Shown here: in pieces, positions 12,801 to 27,800 of the stretch
Layout of the letters: each line of letters opens with the position of its first letter
Position numbering within the stretch: the first letter of the stretch is position 1
Origin: Anisakis pegreffii
Lineage: Eukaryota > Nematoda > Chromadorea > Rhabditida > Anisakidae
Direction of reading: 5' to 3'
Length of the DNA stretch: 64,000 bases
NCBI GenBank assembly: GCA_035041965.1
Contig: JAPYMA010001875.1
Location: 26,163 to 90,162, forward strand
Notes under the pieces: generated by a model
Databases searched by the model: none
What the model was told of the DNA's origin: nothing
The model's input: the letters and a program-made list of their open reading frames with translations, nothing else
Program-made: the position numbers and the translations under genes

Positions 12801-15800
12801 ATCATTTCAAGCGCAACTCTAGTTGTTCTGTTTCGCTCCTTGTTTCGCTGTTGATCGAAAAGAAACCAGAAGAGAGTTTTTGCCATCTCAAAGAAGTTGG
12901 CTATTTTTTGTCCGGAATTAGATCTCTTTTTGGGCTCGAATCCGCCCAGTTCGATATTTGCTGATCTGCATTTTCATATGAACGGCCAACTCTAGAAATG
13001 AGCAAACGGTGATATTCGTTATCAGTTCCTTCACTTATTTGTTCATGAACGTCTATTTCTGAGACGATTTCAACTCCGCTCAGAGATTTATTTGATCATC
13101 TGCATTCTTCATCATATTCATAATAAACTTCTTACTCATCCATCTGAAAGAACCGTTCGATTCATTGTGAGAATGTTGTGCGGATCATGGTTAGGCGTAG
13201 CACTAGGAAATGGTAATTTTTTCTTGCTTGTTTTTTTCATTCACTTTTTATTCTTATAGTTTCTTTTCTGTGTTCAAAAAAAGATTTTTTTCGGCATTAG
13301 CACGAGATGCTAATCCATATATTCGTCGATATATGTCCATTGAGAGACGCCTATCTGGCCAAATAAACAAACGTCACGTTGAGCCAAGAGGCTTGAAAAT
13401 TGATATACACGATATAAGATTACCCTAAATTCGCAAATGGTTGTCCATTTTCCAACGAGCTTCATAATCAAATTCCAATGTTATCTTTTTTTGAGCTCTG
13501 TATCCTGCTCTAAGTTTAGGTGCCTATCTCACCGGTATTCAAAATCTAAGTTGTGATTCCGGAAAAAAAATATCCGTTTTGTTCGCAGCACTTGAGCCGT
13601 TGATTGCTTTATCGCGAATAAAAGGTATTCATTTTCTATGCCGCACCCCTACACAAATATTTCACCGAGCGATTCTAACACTAAGTAGCTTTTTTCATAC
13701 GTTTTCAAAACACACTCAGATCAGATCATAATTGATGTGTTTTGATGTTATTTCGTGTATTGCTTTGATAGGTTCGTCTCAAATGACATATTATTTACAA
13801 TGCGATTCGACGAGACTAATCTCGTTACAAATGTTCGGAGACAAACACAATTGATGATCGCACCAACTGCGACTAATTAATAAGAATGTTGTTAATCTGA
13901 CTGTGACCCCACTCATTCCATTCGAAAAACGCAAACGTGATTTATGAGCTCACGCCAGTGTTCTCAGCTTATTTATGTTTATGCGTTTTGTTTGAGTTTG
14001 GTGCTCATGGATAGTTGTTCTCAACTGGATGCTTCTTCAGAGAAGACGATTTTGCATGACCACGTTAGAAGTAAGAGTTTTATGGTGTATATTTTTTCAA
14101 ATTCTTTGGAATTTGTGCGAGAGCGATGCGGCTGATATATTCATTCCGTCTTCCGCTGTTCAGTGGATTTCGTGTTTCCTAGATTCTAAACTTTTCAATG
14201 TGATACGATCTGCGATCTGTTCCCAACAAGGAAATCTACTTGTTGAAAGTGAACGGAATTCTGCTCACAATCAGCAGGATATCTTTATGCAGTTGAGAAA
14301 AGAGATTGTTCACTATATGGATCGAGCCTTTGCCTAAATTAATTATTATGTAGATGAGTTCCTGCAGTGAATAGAATATATAAAAACAGAACCAGCAGAA
14401 CTAAAGTAGTAAAAAATGTGAACTTCTCCCATATCGATATTCATAAGGTTGCTTTTGCGGAAGCGCACTAATGGGTATTTAGTGAATCAGTCGGTGTATA
14501 TTTTATTTGTTTGTTTATGGTCCAAAAAGTCAAGGCTATATCAATTAATGTGCTTTTGTCCTTGATACGCACTAATTAAAGGGAATTAATCGATGAAGAT
14601 CAGTTGTTTGATACTTATCTTCCTAAAATGGACACCCCAAAAATGCTTGTACAATTTGGAGTCTCCATTTCAGAGCTGTCCAAATAACGGGTTTAATCAA
14701 ATGGATTCAGAAAATGACGTGTCAATTATGAGAGTATAATGATTTTTTTGAAAATTCACATTCACTAGTTACATTTGAAAAATCGCCTTTGGGAACATAG
14801 TTTACATTATTCTTATTAGTTCATTGTTGCCGTACTGAGGACACCTTTTGGTAATGATGACAAAAATGTGCTTATTTCCACTTCAAAGAATGGGAAGGAC
14901 CATCTCGTACATCTTACTGAAGGATGGGGATTCTTCAGTTTGTTGTAGACTGATTGTCCTCATCAATGAATTCATGAATCGCATCTGGTTTTTCTTCTCA
15001 GGAACGGTACTCGTTAAGAGTGATTTTGATGAGTAGTGAAATTCTCAGTTCCCTAGAAAGAGTGTATTTGAATGTCCTTAGTTTGCAGTTGTATTGAGTT
15101 ACTGCATCTGTGTATCATCAATGCATACAATCATCAAGTACAGCCATCCATTTGTAGCCAGCTGTATCGAGAAATTTTATTTGAAAAACATTCAGCAGAC
15201 TCTTTGAATTTCGCATCGACATCTGCTGTTAATATTTTGTTGATTATTGGAATGCATTCTCTTCTTCGCTTGGTCGTCATTTCTATATAAAGCGATTCTT
15301 GTATTAAATCTCAATTCCGCTCCATGGAATGTTCTGAAGCCAATGTCTCCGTTGCATAATTCTAATTTGTCACTGTCGAATGGTTCAAATAAAAGGTTAT
15401 TCTAGTACTTTGTATTTGTGCTTTCATCAGATTCACATTATTGCATTTTCATTTATTCATAAGCTGCTCTTATCGCTTCATGATGATGACGTTAACAGAG
15501 AAATCAGTACAATGAAAAAAAACAGGTTAATACAACGATTGGAGGTTATTTCGTATTCTTCAACTAATCTGCATACTAATAACAAATTGATCGTATGCGC
15601 GATCGATTTTTTTACTATTCCAAAACGGAAATCGTTTCGGTTTTTTTTCGATTGAATCAGATTAGATTTGCTACGCTCGCTCCATCCTCTTCCCATAATA
15701 GCGTAGAACTGTGAGCATCGTAAAAGGTTCATTCCCTCATAGCTAGCGCTTTTACGATCAGAAAATGCCTTCTATCTTCTCGCGTTGTGCGCATCGATTA

Positions 15801-18800
15801 TCTGGTTAGTATTTTGACGTTTTCTCGACTGAAATCATTTCAACAAACTGGTAAATATACAAAGTTCCACATTTTTGTCGCTAAATATTGTTAGCTTACC
15901 CTGAAGCTTCGGTTTTTGATCAAGCACAACCGCGATTCAAGTGAGAATCAGGATTGGATCCAATTCAGTGAATTGTATTAGGAAAATTTCCGATACTATT
16001 TTAGTGCTGCATGTTATTGTGCCCTTCAAATGTTTATTTTATAAGTTTTATATAACATTTCGTGAATTTCATACTAAAAGAGGTCCTCTTCACTGTGATT
16101 CATTCCATTCTTTCGCTCTCATTGTCCATTCTTCTGGATGCGAAATTCTTTGCAAGGCACATTTCGGTCAATTTATCTGGCAATCAGTAATTGAACCATG
16201 GAAATTTCGATCAGTTATATCAAAATTTGGAGCAGCAAGTTTTGAAAAGACTGACGAAACGACCAACGATGCGACAGTTGATACTCTTATCTCATTATCC
16301 ACACTGAATGCTTTCAAGCGAAAATGTCTGATCGTTCCAGAGAAACAAGCTTGAAAAGTTGCAAAAACGATCGACGAGCGACCACTTCATCATCTGATTC
16401 AGCATTTTATTCATTTGTTAATTGAGCGAATTATTTAGTGAATGTTGAAAATATTATTGAATTCAGTTCGTCTGCGACGTCGTCAGACAAATCCAGATTC
16501 GGATCTCGGCATCGAGTATGGACCGAGACCATCGATTTCATCTCGAGGCGATGCACCTTCCTATCATCAGCACCACCACCAACAACAACCAACGCTAAAT
16601 CGCAGTTATCCGTGTGTTTATGACGGAAGTCAGTTCACCGCTATACGTTCAGCTTCGTTTGCTGATGGAGCATTTCCTGATCAAGGTGGATGAATGAATC
16701 ACTTCGATAGATATCATTCTGAAAGCATTCCTTCGAAGAAGCTAAACTATATTATTGGAACCGTTCGTTCGCCGTTTGAAGCAAGTAGCAATTCAAACTG
16801 GAGTAGAGACTAGACTAGACCAGACTCGGGGAACACTGAAATTCCGTAGCTATTTAGTGGTTTGCGAGGCTCAGGCGCCTTCGACCCAACCTAATTTCAA
16901 ATTTATTGCTTTTCTGTCACCGGATTGACAATATCACTAATGGTACCCGAGCACGACATTGTCGAGTTCCTCGGAAATTGTATGCTGACACGGCATCATT
17001 AGTTTTCCGGAGTTTTTTCCTCAGTTTCGCGCTTTTGATCAAAATTTTGAAAGCATTGCACAAATTTTGATAGATCTCACAAAGTTTTCAGATAATAGAG
17101 ACATTTTTAGATATGGATATTCCGTCATCAGTGACACAAACCCGTAGCACGGCAGTGGTTGGACCGCATACTGTAGCTGACCAACGTACTGCACAAACCA
17201 CTGGGATTTCGAATGGAGATGTCCATTTCAGAGGTTTAATTTATTTCGTTTGAATCAGTTTCATTTGATATTCAAAAATCAGATCTCTTTCTTAATGATT
17301 ACTGCGCGGTTTCTGAGCACGTTCAGCTCAACGGACTTCTGCATTACATTTCTTAAGATATTCATCAAGAATTTGAGAAGCGATCAGTTCTTCAGAATTT
17401 GTTCAGTATTGCTTCCAGATGGAAGAATTTTGTCGCTTGTCGCTGATTTTTTCGGCTTCATGTCTTAGCTTCTCATAATATGGTAGTGGTTCTCACTCTC
17501 TCATGCTCCGTTCAGCCCTTTGGTCGCATAGTCGATGGCATTGCGCTCTTTCCCAGAGTCACATGCTCTTTCTCTTTCCCATATGATCGACACTCCCACC
17601 TCCTTGTGCTAATAACCTGTCACATCTTGGTGATAGATCAGATGAAAATTAGCAAATTGATAAACTGATGAAAATGTTTTCCGTCAAGAATTTATCGATG
17701 ATATCGAGGAAAACCATTTCGTGTGATCAAATATGTATTTTGAGAGAAATTAGTGAACTTTATGGAGAAATTGAATGGAAAAATCAATCCACCATGATTT
17801 GCCACTGTCCGCATTTCCCCTTTAGTGTCCTTAAATCCTGCCTAGGAGGAACCATCTTCCTCCCTCCGGTGAATCATTGTGATGAACAGATGTGCCTGCT
17901 TCGAGACGTCATCGCAGCTGTCAATTATTTGAATTTGAACGATTAGAAGAAATTTGCGTGAAATGCGATATCACTGAAAAATGTTAGCGTAAATTCGTAA
18001 ATTCATTTGGTTTGTTTTTTTTCCAACTAAGCACAGCTGTTGAATTAGTGGGTGATTGATTGATTCTCATATTTCGATTTACAACAACAAGCGATGAGCA
18101 TGACCTCGTCTTTGTCATTGCCGTATTGCTCATACTTCATATCCTGTGTCATCATGAGAAATTAATTCTTTTCTAATGCAAGAAGAAACTGCAGATGTAA
18201 ATTCCATATACTGACGAGGATGGAAATCATTTTCATGAGTACTTTTATTGACCGTTTGCGATCGTTTGCAAATAACAGGATAAATATCACAAAGAACATT
18301 TTCAAGCATCCTTATGAGCTTAGAGCATTATGCATAGATGCTTAACCATATAATGGACCACCTGCAGTTACAGCTGCATTCTTTGCATTTATTTGTTCTG
18401 CTAGCTTTGTTATAGTGATCATGAGCGAAAGAGCATTCACAAAAACTGAAATATTTACTGTTTGCGTTTTGAATCCATAATTCGATGTGTGATTTCACCT
18501 AGGGTATTTCGATCGATTATCTTCATAAGTGTAAGAAAAAGCCAAGCAATATCATGCTCAGCAGTATCATTGAAAAAATTGACATTGGCTTCGGTTTTAC
18601 CGAAATGACTAGTTGCACAATATAGGAACAATGAACGGATTTATTTGAAGCATTTAATTGAAAAATTATTGCTCATTATAAATCTATATTCATATTTGAG
18701 TGTTATGTTAACGAATTTGTAAGCGTTCTGTTAAAATTCTGTTGAAAACACTACTATATACTTTAATCCTAGTTGAGACTGTAATATGATGCCTGTCTAA

Positions 18801-21800
18801 CTTGACGAAAATCGAGTTGTATTTCACATGCCGTAAAAATCAAGTGGCTGATCTCAAGTGAACAGCCTAGCTGTTTCTCTCAATAACTTCTGCTCACAAG
18901 TATCATGTGGAAAGAAATTTCATATTTTACTCTCCTACACTAATATAATACTTTTTAAAATCTCTTCTGATGATGTCAAGGATTGCCATTATTTGATCAT
19001 TCAATCGCGCAATCGTTTGAAGCCATTGCTCAAATTTTAAGGAATTCAATCCGTGACTTTTTCCGAAGCTGTGACTGAATATTGTCAAGCTATGAAATCT
19101 TTAGCTCAAGAATATCGTTTAGATGAAGAGATATCTTATGTTTTATTGCTTATTTTACTATAAAATTTGAATTTTTATACCAATGGTTCTGATCATGTTG
19201 TTCGTTAATTCAGGTATGAGTCGTTCGTTCCATGAGAACGGTAACGTTTTCGGAGTTACTGCATCGAAGAGGAACCCATCACCGGTGGGTCGACGAGCAA
19301 GCACAGATATTCCACCACCTACGTATACTGCTCATAGAAGGAGCGTTCAGCCGAGCGATGGTTTGATTTCTCATTACTTTGGAAATGTTATTTTGAGCCT
19401 TGTCAGGAATGCAACAATATCTAATTTGATATCTATCTTCATAAAAAATACTTAGTTCAGATAAATTTATCACTTTTTAGTTGGGTTTTCTTTAAGAATA
19501 TATACGTGGAAGTTCTTCAGGAAGTTTTTGCATTTTCGTATTATCACTTGATTGTCTTTTTTACCTATAATGCCCCATCTACATCTATCGCATCTGAATC
19601 TCCGAATTTGCCACTGTTGCTAATTGACAGAGATATATTTGTTGCATTTTTTTGTTTTGTCACATGCCATTGGGATTGTCAGTTCATCGAATTCTTAATT
19701 GGTCTTACGCTGATCACCTCACTCTTTGCACAGTATTCTTGATGAGATCTACTCGATCATAATATGGACTTTCCATTCTTGTATTACTCCATTCTGATTG
19801 TAGAAGGCTGCTGCATTTGATTAATCAGAGTTTATTTTTTGATATCTTATCCTATAATGCAGAAAATAATCTGACTTGTATATTATAAGTTGGAGCGATA
19901 AGCTTACCTTGTTCTCAGTGACTACGCTAACTTTATAATTGTTCATGATGCAACTTCTTTGTTTTGCACAAATAATTTCGGCTGTGTTCAGTCGGTGTCA
20001 TAATTTAAATCGTCAGCTGTTCGAGGTATACTCCCGAAGTATTCATCTCGATTTGAGTGAAGTTAGCAGTTATCATTTGAAACTCGCTCCTTCAACCGTT
20101 CCGTTCCCGTTTATCTTTTTCACGGCACTGATAATCACCGCAGTGCAATCGCTCGTTCATACACTGTTCGTGTTGTGCACATTTGATAGATACTATCGAG
20201 TTTCTAGTTTACTTCCTCAGTTGCAACTTCAGTCACTTTACAACGTGAGGTTGAAGCGAGAAGTTTTTCCACTCTATCTGTTGGAAATTTCCCATAGTTA
20301 TGTGGAGTAGATTTTGTGGGGAAAGTTTGATTGTCGAGCATTTTCAATTCATTGATGTGAAAATAAAATTCGTTGAAGTGAAAAGTTGCTGTTTTTTTTC
20401 GTGTGCTTTCTTGTCTGACAAATCATTGTGTTATTGGATGTTTTATCGAGTGCATATCCGGTTTTTTACTCATTCATTTGTTTCCCACAAAAAAACTATT
20501 TTACTGACTTTTATTCTTACATCATCAACACATTGAATCTGACCCATTGGTCTTTTCACTTTTCGTTGGTTCAGCTATTGATGTCGGGAATATATTTGGT
20601 GTGCACGTCAATGAGCGAATATTCTTGAAGCATTTTGTGCGGTCTTATTGCTCAAAAGCGCTTAAAGAGGATTAGAAATAAAACGAATGCCTCAGTGAGT
20701 GAATCAGTGATGAATTACGAGGCTCATTTTGGCCTGCAGTTATGCAGTTTGGAAGTTGGATCTTGTTGAGCTTCTCATCATTGCCTCAGAATCGATTTTC
20801 GTTGCGCATCGCTGGTTGTTCATTTAAATTGAGTTTCATCGATAACCACTGCGATATCATCAAGTTGTCGTTACTTCAACACTTTCATTTCATCTTTCAT
20901 AGTAGCTTTATCAGTTCACAAAGCGTCTTTCTAGTGATGAATCGAGTTTATTGCGATGAATAATTTATCTATTCGGTTTGGTGAGTTTTTTGAAAAGTTA
21001 TTCAGTTGTAGATTTAACATTCAGTGATAAATGTAACATTATTTGCGTTTGAAACGTTGCTTTTTGATTGTGTAAAAATGCGTACGCTAGGAATTTGAAG
21101 TTCGGCACTGGAACAAGTTCGTTATAAACACGTAAATCCGGCATTAGTAATGTTCTGTCACGGTTTATCACTCTGTTACGGTTGAAACGAAATCATATAT
21201 TCCTGATAGAAACATATGAAACAGATTTGGGGGGAGCCATCAATTAGTGCTTCATGATTTGAATATATATTTGGAAATGACGAGGGATCTTTTCAACAAA
21301 ACAATTTCCACTGGCAAGCAAACGTACTCGATTGAATTGAAATGTGAACATCGATTCGCATTCACACACTAATACAACGCAATAAATTCTCTACTTCACA
21401 TTTCAGTGAATTTATTACATGTGTTTATTGCTGCTCTTCAAGCAATACTCGTTGCGAGATGAATTTGATGAAACGATTCGCAGTGTGTTTTGCAAATCAT
21501 TTTAGCCTCGAATCGTGCCCTGTCTTGTCGATTTAGCCATTGCCCCATCCACTTAACTGGCCGTCAGTTTCGATTAAATCAAGCTCTTTGCATTACTCAT
21601 TGAACACTTTTTAAGCTGCATCTGCTGAATTGTACCGAAAATTCTTTGCTCTCAAATAGGAATTCGTATAGAATTTACGATTTCGAAAAGTTTTACTGAC
21701 TTATTCCAGAGTTTGATCAGAAAACGTCGATTCCGTCCAGTTAAGTCATAGCTTCTAATTGAAAATCTTGATTTCCAAAATATTTCTATCATTATTTGCG

Positions 21801-24800
21801 CTTTCTTAAATTTTCTCAGTTTTGATAGTGCCCAAAATATCACTGTTTTATTAATTCGTATCGTTAAGAATAATTTCTGAACTGTTTGATATTAGCATTT
21901 TCAAGCGTATCTTCCCTTCGCACAATTAAAGTGTTCTCAATTTGTGATGAGTAATGTAGTCAGTCGCACGCTATGCATAATCCTCATTATCGTTAATTTA
22001 TAATGTCCGTCTTTGGCCTTATTATTGCTGATGTGATGTGTTGTTATCTGTTATTATTATTCTTATTGTTGTTGGTGTTGTTGCAATTGCATTTGCTCTG
22101 ATCAAAAATGTTTGTTATTGCTTGTTGTAGCCACATGTGTCACTCGCTCATCTCCTTATCTTGTTCGGTTTTCTTCATCCTCAATCACAGAGATTGTCTG
22201 GCATGTGCTAGTACTGACCCTGTGTTGTCATCTGTCTGAGCAGATCCGACCGATCCCATTGCGCCTATATGCCGTATCATTGCTCCGCTTATCCAATCGA
22301 GAGTTCGCCATTTTACAACCTCGGCGATTTCTGATCTTTCAAGTGCTTTCTCGTACCAACTATCTTCGATGGTTCTCTCTCAACCATGCTTTCTAATCTG
22401 AGCTCGTCTACTAATCTGAGCTTTTGATACAGAACTAGCCATTAAGTTAAAGATCTGTCTCGTCAACCATCTGTCTCAACAACCACTGGATCAGTTATAT
22501 CGAATCAAAAGGATTTCAGGAATCGGACTGTATCAACTGTGTAGAAGTCGATCTCCGTCGCGAAGTGTTTATGCTGATTTATCACAGCAGTTGGAATCAA
22601 TACCGATCCAAACCACAAAGCCGTCCACAGTACAATCGCAGGCACCTCAAGCCCCGTCGACAATGTTCTCCTCTTCAACTCCTCAGTCCTCGCGACCTAT
22701 GCGACCTCGAGATATACGAATTATGTCCGCGTCACCAATCCCAAAATCACCAACCGACCATCATCTATCATCGTCATCGAAACACACAAGTTCCAATAGG
22801 TTAGTCATCTGAAGATTACATTCTGTTAATCATATCGTACAGATTCGCTCATCTATGATGGTAATCAAGACGAGTTTTTTCACTGAACATTGAACTTCAT
22901 GTAATGAGGTTGTAATCAGAAACGTTGAGTGATTAAAAAATGGCTATTACTCAGGAACATTGGATTAGTCAGGAAATCGTATCCGTGTTGTTTTGATCAG
23001 ATTTATGGATGATGAATCTTGTGTTTTTCAATTCTTCTAAATGTTTTTGATTTAACGATACGGAAAAGCAAAACATTATCGCACATCAACGATTGATGAG
23101 CGTGATTATCGTTCGTTGTGAAGAAGGAGCAGTTTCGTTGATGTTGGATTAGCTAATGTTTCCATTTAGTCGTAAATTTATGTGTGTAACAAAGTTGATG
23201 ACTTAACTCAAAAGAATACTGTCAATATTTTGATTGATGATCACTTCACACGTATCAAGTCAACATTCGTTGAAAGCGGACGACGACGTGTGGTGATGAA
23301 CGAATGGGAAATACTGGGAACTTAGGAACTTAGTTTGAAAGTTGTGTAACATTCGGGTGAACAGCTTTTGTTTTTGTTTTGTTGTGATGTGCTGTTTAAT
23401 TGAATTTCAAAAGTCACCTGGCTTCAGTATATAACGATTTGGTCTTCGCCAAGTAACTTTCTTTGACTTTAGTTTAGTTCCGTCCTATAATTTACGGGTT
23501 TTTGCTCAAAATCGCTGTAGTTTAGTATGGGTCTTGGAATAATAAAGTTGTCTTAACTCAACGATTTATCTATCATGAAAAACCTTCAAAAATTGCTGAA
23601 CTAACGTGTCCTTGTTCACATTGAGCAGCCTGATCTTATTTTTATGATCCTTTTCCCTTGTAATCTAAATAACGTAAATTTCTTTTTGAAGTTAACAGTG
23701 TTGATTAATTTCAAATTCCATTCAATCGCATAGGATCCGTTCATTTCAATTTCCACATAGTTTGGTGAGCGATTTCGCTAGCGAATGTGGGATGAAATGC
23801 TTGCGGTTCTCATGTCCGCGAGTTGACTGCACTTTTTAATTGTGATGAAGAGTGATCAGTTCGAATGAAAACAAGTGTCAAATAGGAAATATATGTCAGC
23901 GAGTTTCTAATAAATGTCAAATATTATTTTTCTAAGCGAGTTTCTCTATCAAAATGTTATATTCGAATGAGCAGTGATGACAATGAACAATTAATCAATC
24001 CTTCATTTATGTCACTCATCCGTATTGATTCAACTTCCGAATTTGAGCTCATGTCATTCAAATTTGCCTGCTGTTGCAACGTTATCAGTACAATTTTCCT
24101 CATTCCAAAGAACTACCTTCGTCATTTCATGCGCATGTGAACTCATCATCGTATTTGCGAAGTGAATCGAAATTCCTACCTCAGAGTGATCACTTTTTGT
24201 CCAATGTGATCATTTTTTGTGTTAAACAGTTGTCATTACTCATATCTTCCTTGGAGCTGAATATCATCAAGTTCACGAGACCAACGCCTTTCGATTATAT
24301 CAACAATTGTCAGTGAGCTAGAGTACAGTGAAAAGTGATGGATTAATTCTAAGTGTGTCGTTCAGTTCATGAAGACTTGATATTAATTCTACATCACGCA
24401 GTACAAGTGCTTAAACTAAGCTGAATCGAATCCTAATTAGTTGAATGCTTATGTGTGTATGCTTGCGTGTGTACGATCATCAATGACATCTTCTGTGGCA
24501 AATGTCGAGTATCGTATAAGCGTAAGCGAGCCTACTGCAACATTCTAAGAAGTGCAGATAAGTGCGCATAATAGATTCTTGCCTAATTGTTTATCCCTCT
24601 CTGTGTCGGTCGATTTTATTGATTATCTGCTTTTATTCCAGCCTTTATCCTTTTGCTCAAGCTCGTTCCAGGCCTCTTCTTTTAGGCTTGTGCTTGTTAT
24701 CACGCATATATTTAGATGGGTTTATTTTTGGATGAGTCATGCAACATCAGTTATTCATCGTTTTGTCATGAACGGATGGATGAGCAACGGTTTGTGCCCA

Positions 24801-27800
24801 TTGAAAATGCATATGACAAGGAAGACAAATGACACGATTGACATTGTATCATTCAATGTTTAGTTTGACGGTGAAAAATTTTCACACTGAAATTATTCAG
24901 ATATCGCTCAACAGTGATGTATTATTTGTGCACGGAAATGATTAATTGTGACGTGCGATTGTTATCACTATTGTTTTGTAGGAGATTAAGTACTTGGTGG
25001 GGTATAAGTATGCGTTTGGTTGAGTTGAGATTTTAGCGAGGTGAACGCTCGACCACTAGCTTGATCTTGCGTATCATATTTCCTAGAATAATCTCCTTTC
25101 ACCTAATAGGTTCCTCATGCTTTATAGATTTCGCTGGCTTGAATGAGTGAATCCCTACAAAATCAGAAAAATTAGATACTCAGGTGTCCATAACCGATGA
25201 AATGCAACATTTGGATTTTCGTAATATGGATCGATTGGAATTCTGTTTTTTTAGCTGTTTGAGGAAGTTTAAAAAAGGTCTTGGTTTTGCGCAAATTAGC
25301 TGTGATCAGTTATTGTGAGCAGTTTGTGAAAAATATATTGCGATTTATTTGAGTTTTGGTTGCTGAGACACTGAAATCGATTTCGTTGCACTAATAATAC
25401 GGCGATAATGAGCGCTGTTTCTGATCTCCTTGTGATTTCGGTTGTTTTTTTCTGACGATAATGCGAAAGCCCTTCGGTCGTGATTTTCAGTTGGATAGGT
25501 TACCGTCTGGAAAGATGAGAGTTGAGAGGAGGAGTGAATGTTTAGACGTTTTTCTTTTTAACAACACATGACCGAAAGGATTTGCACATTAATCAAAGGA
25601 TGCATCTTAATGATGCACATAAGAGGATTTTGAGCCGCAGATGACCTTTTGGCCCTTTGATTCTTTGCATACCTCCAGTTCTTGTCGATCATAGTCATTC
25701 GTAGTCAGCATTCATCATTTCATTCAGCATCACAAAGAGATAGTCGTTCGCCCGTCACAAATCTAGAGATAGCCGATTTTTTTCGGAAAATTTGCAAAAT
25801 AATGTGATTTTGCAAAGATCCGGCATTCACAAATTCAATTTATATGCTTGCTTGTTATTTGAATATCTCTTATTTGAGTAATTGTTTTCCTGCAATTTTC
25901 CTCATAATTTTGCGTTTTCAGAAGGACAGTAAGCAGTGGAGTTAACGCTCAACTAACATCAGCAATGACCATTGATGATGTGCCTCAAATGACTTCAACC
26001 CCTACGTCAAAAAAGGTTTTATAGTTTCTTATCATTTTGCTTGTTTCAACTCTTAATTTGTTGCTCTCGAATAATGTCTGACCGTCATATCATTTATTCG
26101 TTACGATTCATCACATTGAATCTTTTTGTTAATTAGTTAACATGTTTCTTTTCAAAATGTGATTCACTGTTCCTGATGACTTACTGATCAGTGTACAATT
26201 TTCATATCACATAAACACTCCTTGTTAGTCACACATCCTTTGAGCAATATTTTGCAGACAGCAACGATGCGATGCCAACCAAATACCATTCTTGTCTCCT
26301 CGTCTTAATTTGACTAGTACCACGGCAATTGCCCTTCGTACCCTCATAATCATACCTCGAGTATTTTGCCATTTTTGATCGCATTTAATCCCGTTTAATC
26401 CCACTATTCGAGTGCGTCATAAGTAAACGATTCAATCGAGTTAAGCGCAGTTCAACAATTCTTGTTCCTCAATATTCGTTGATATTTGACTGATGGATAT
26501 TTTGTTCATTTTATTCTTCCTCATCAGATTAACGTTTGTCATACCTTATGGCGGTTCAATAACTGCTCAATTTTACATTTCCATTGTTCTATATCATTAA
26601 GTAATTGATCAGTTTATTCGATTGATGTGCGTTACGTGAGCATTTCTTTGCGTTCACTATTCTCTTCTTGAACTGACATTTTCTGTGAACAACACCGCAA
26701 AATGACGTTGCAAGACCACTAAATCCTGATGCAAAAACACTTGTTACTCCATCATCAATATCCTTTGAAATGGCTCAAGATGAGTTCTTTCGTTAGTTTC
26801 TATGCTTCAAGTTGTTGTGGGCTGCGGTAACTAAGGGAATGATAGTGAATGGAAAATACTTTGTTTCCGTAGTATTATTATCGTGGTCGATGAAGAAATT
26901 TGTTTGGATGGAAACCATTGAATAGTTATAGTTGATTTTATCAGTCAGTTGTTAATGATTTATTTGCGTTGCGTTTAAGTGGTATTTATTTGCTGATTAA
27001 TAGTTGCAGATTATAGCTGAAAACAAATGAATTAAAGACACTTTATCAACTAATAGTATTATTTTTCGTTGGTGTTTGCATTTTTTCGGTTTTTTCTTTT
27101 AAATTGTATTTTCTTACTGAAAATACTCAAAACATTTATGAGATTCAATTTAGTTGTTAGCATCTTTGTTATCTTATCCTTGTAGTGTTTGCTAGTTAGC
27201 TGCCTTACAACAGTTGGAGATGACTTGTTACAAGGTTCAGTTAGCAGAGAATTTCTTCTCGATTTGATTTGCTTTTTCGTCTGTTAGGATTGGAGGAATT
27301 TAAGCAAGAACTCGGTTTAAGCAGGAATCTGCGCTATTCTTTTAGATTTGTGATCCGTTTATGCAGTATCTCAAACTCTTCTTATCTGTTGTATTGAACA
27401 TTTCTGCATATTGAGATTCTCGTGATTATTCACCCGAATCTTTTTTATCCGCGTGTCTTTTTTGTGATTAGGTATTAGTTAGGAGTTGATGTATTCCTCT
27501 ACTATGATTATGGAAATATTCGTATTATAGAATTTTGCATCTGAACTAGAGCATCGCTTCTTCGATGTTTCATTTACCATCCCATTGCAGTCAATAACGT
27601 GACTCTCATTTATGCGTAAATAACCCTCGCTGTTATTCTTCCTATTGTTTTTTTTTGTTCAGACAACTTCAACGTCGCCTAATTTTCTACAATCTCTCGA
27701 ATGATGTGGCTTGTTGGGGGTTTACATGGCTTGTTGGGGGGTTACGTGATTTGTTGGGGGTCACAATCGACAGTTTAAGAAGATTAGATGATTCCTAAAT

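Noticed and set aside
15941..16354. 137-codon frame in intron 1
   Set aside because: Starts at a non-ATG position or ends before exon 2 with no donor; no recognisable domain.
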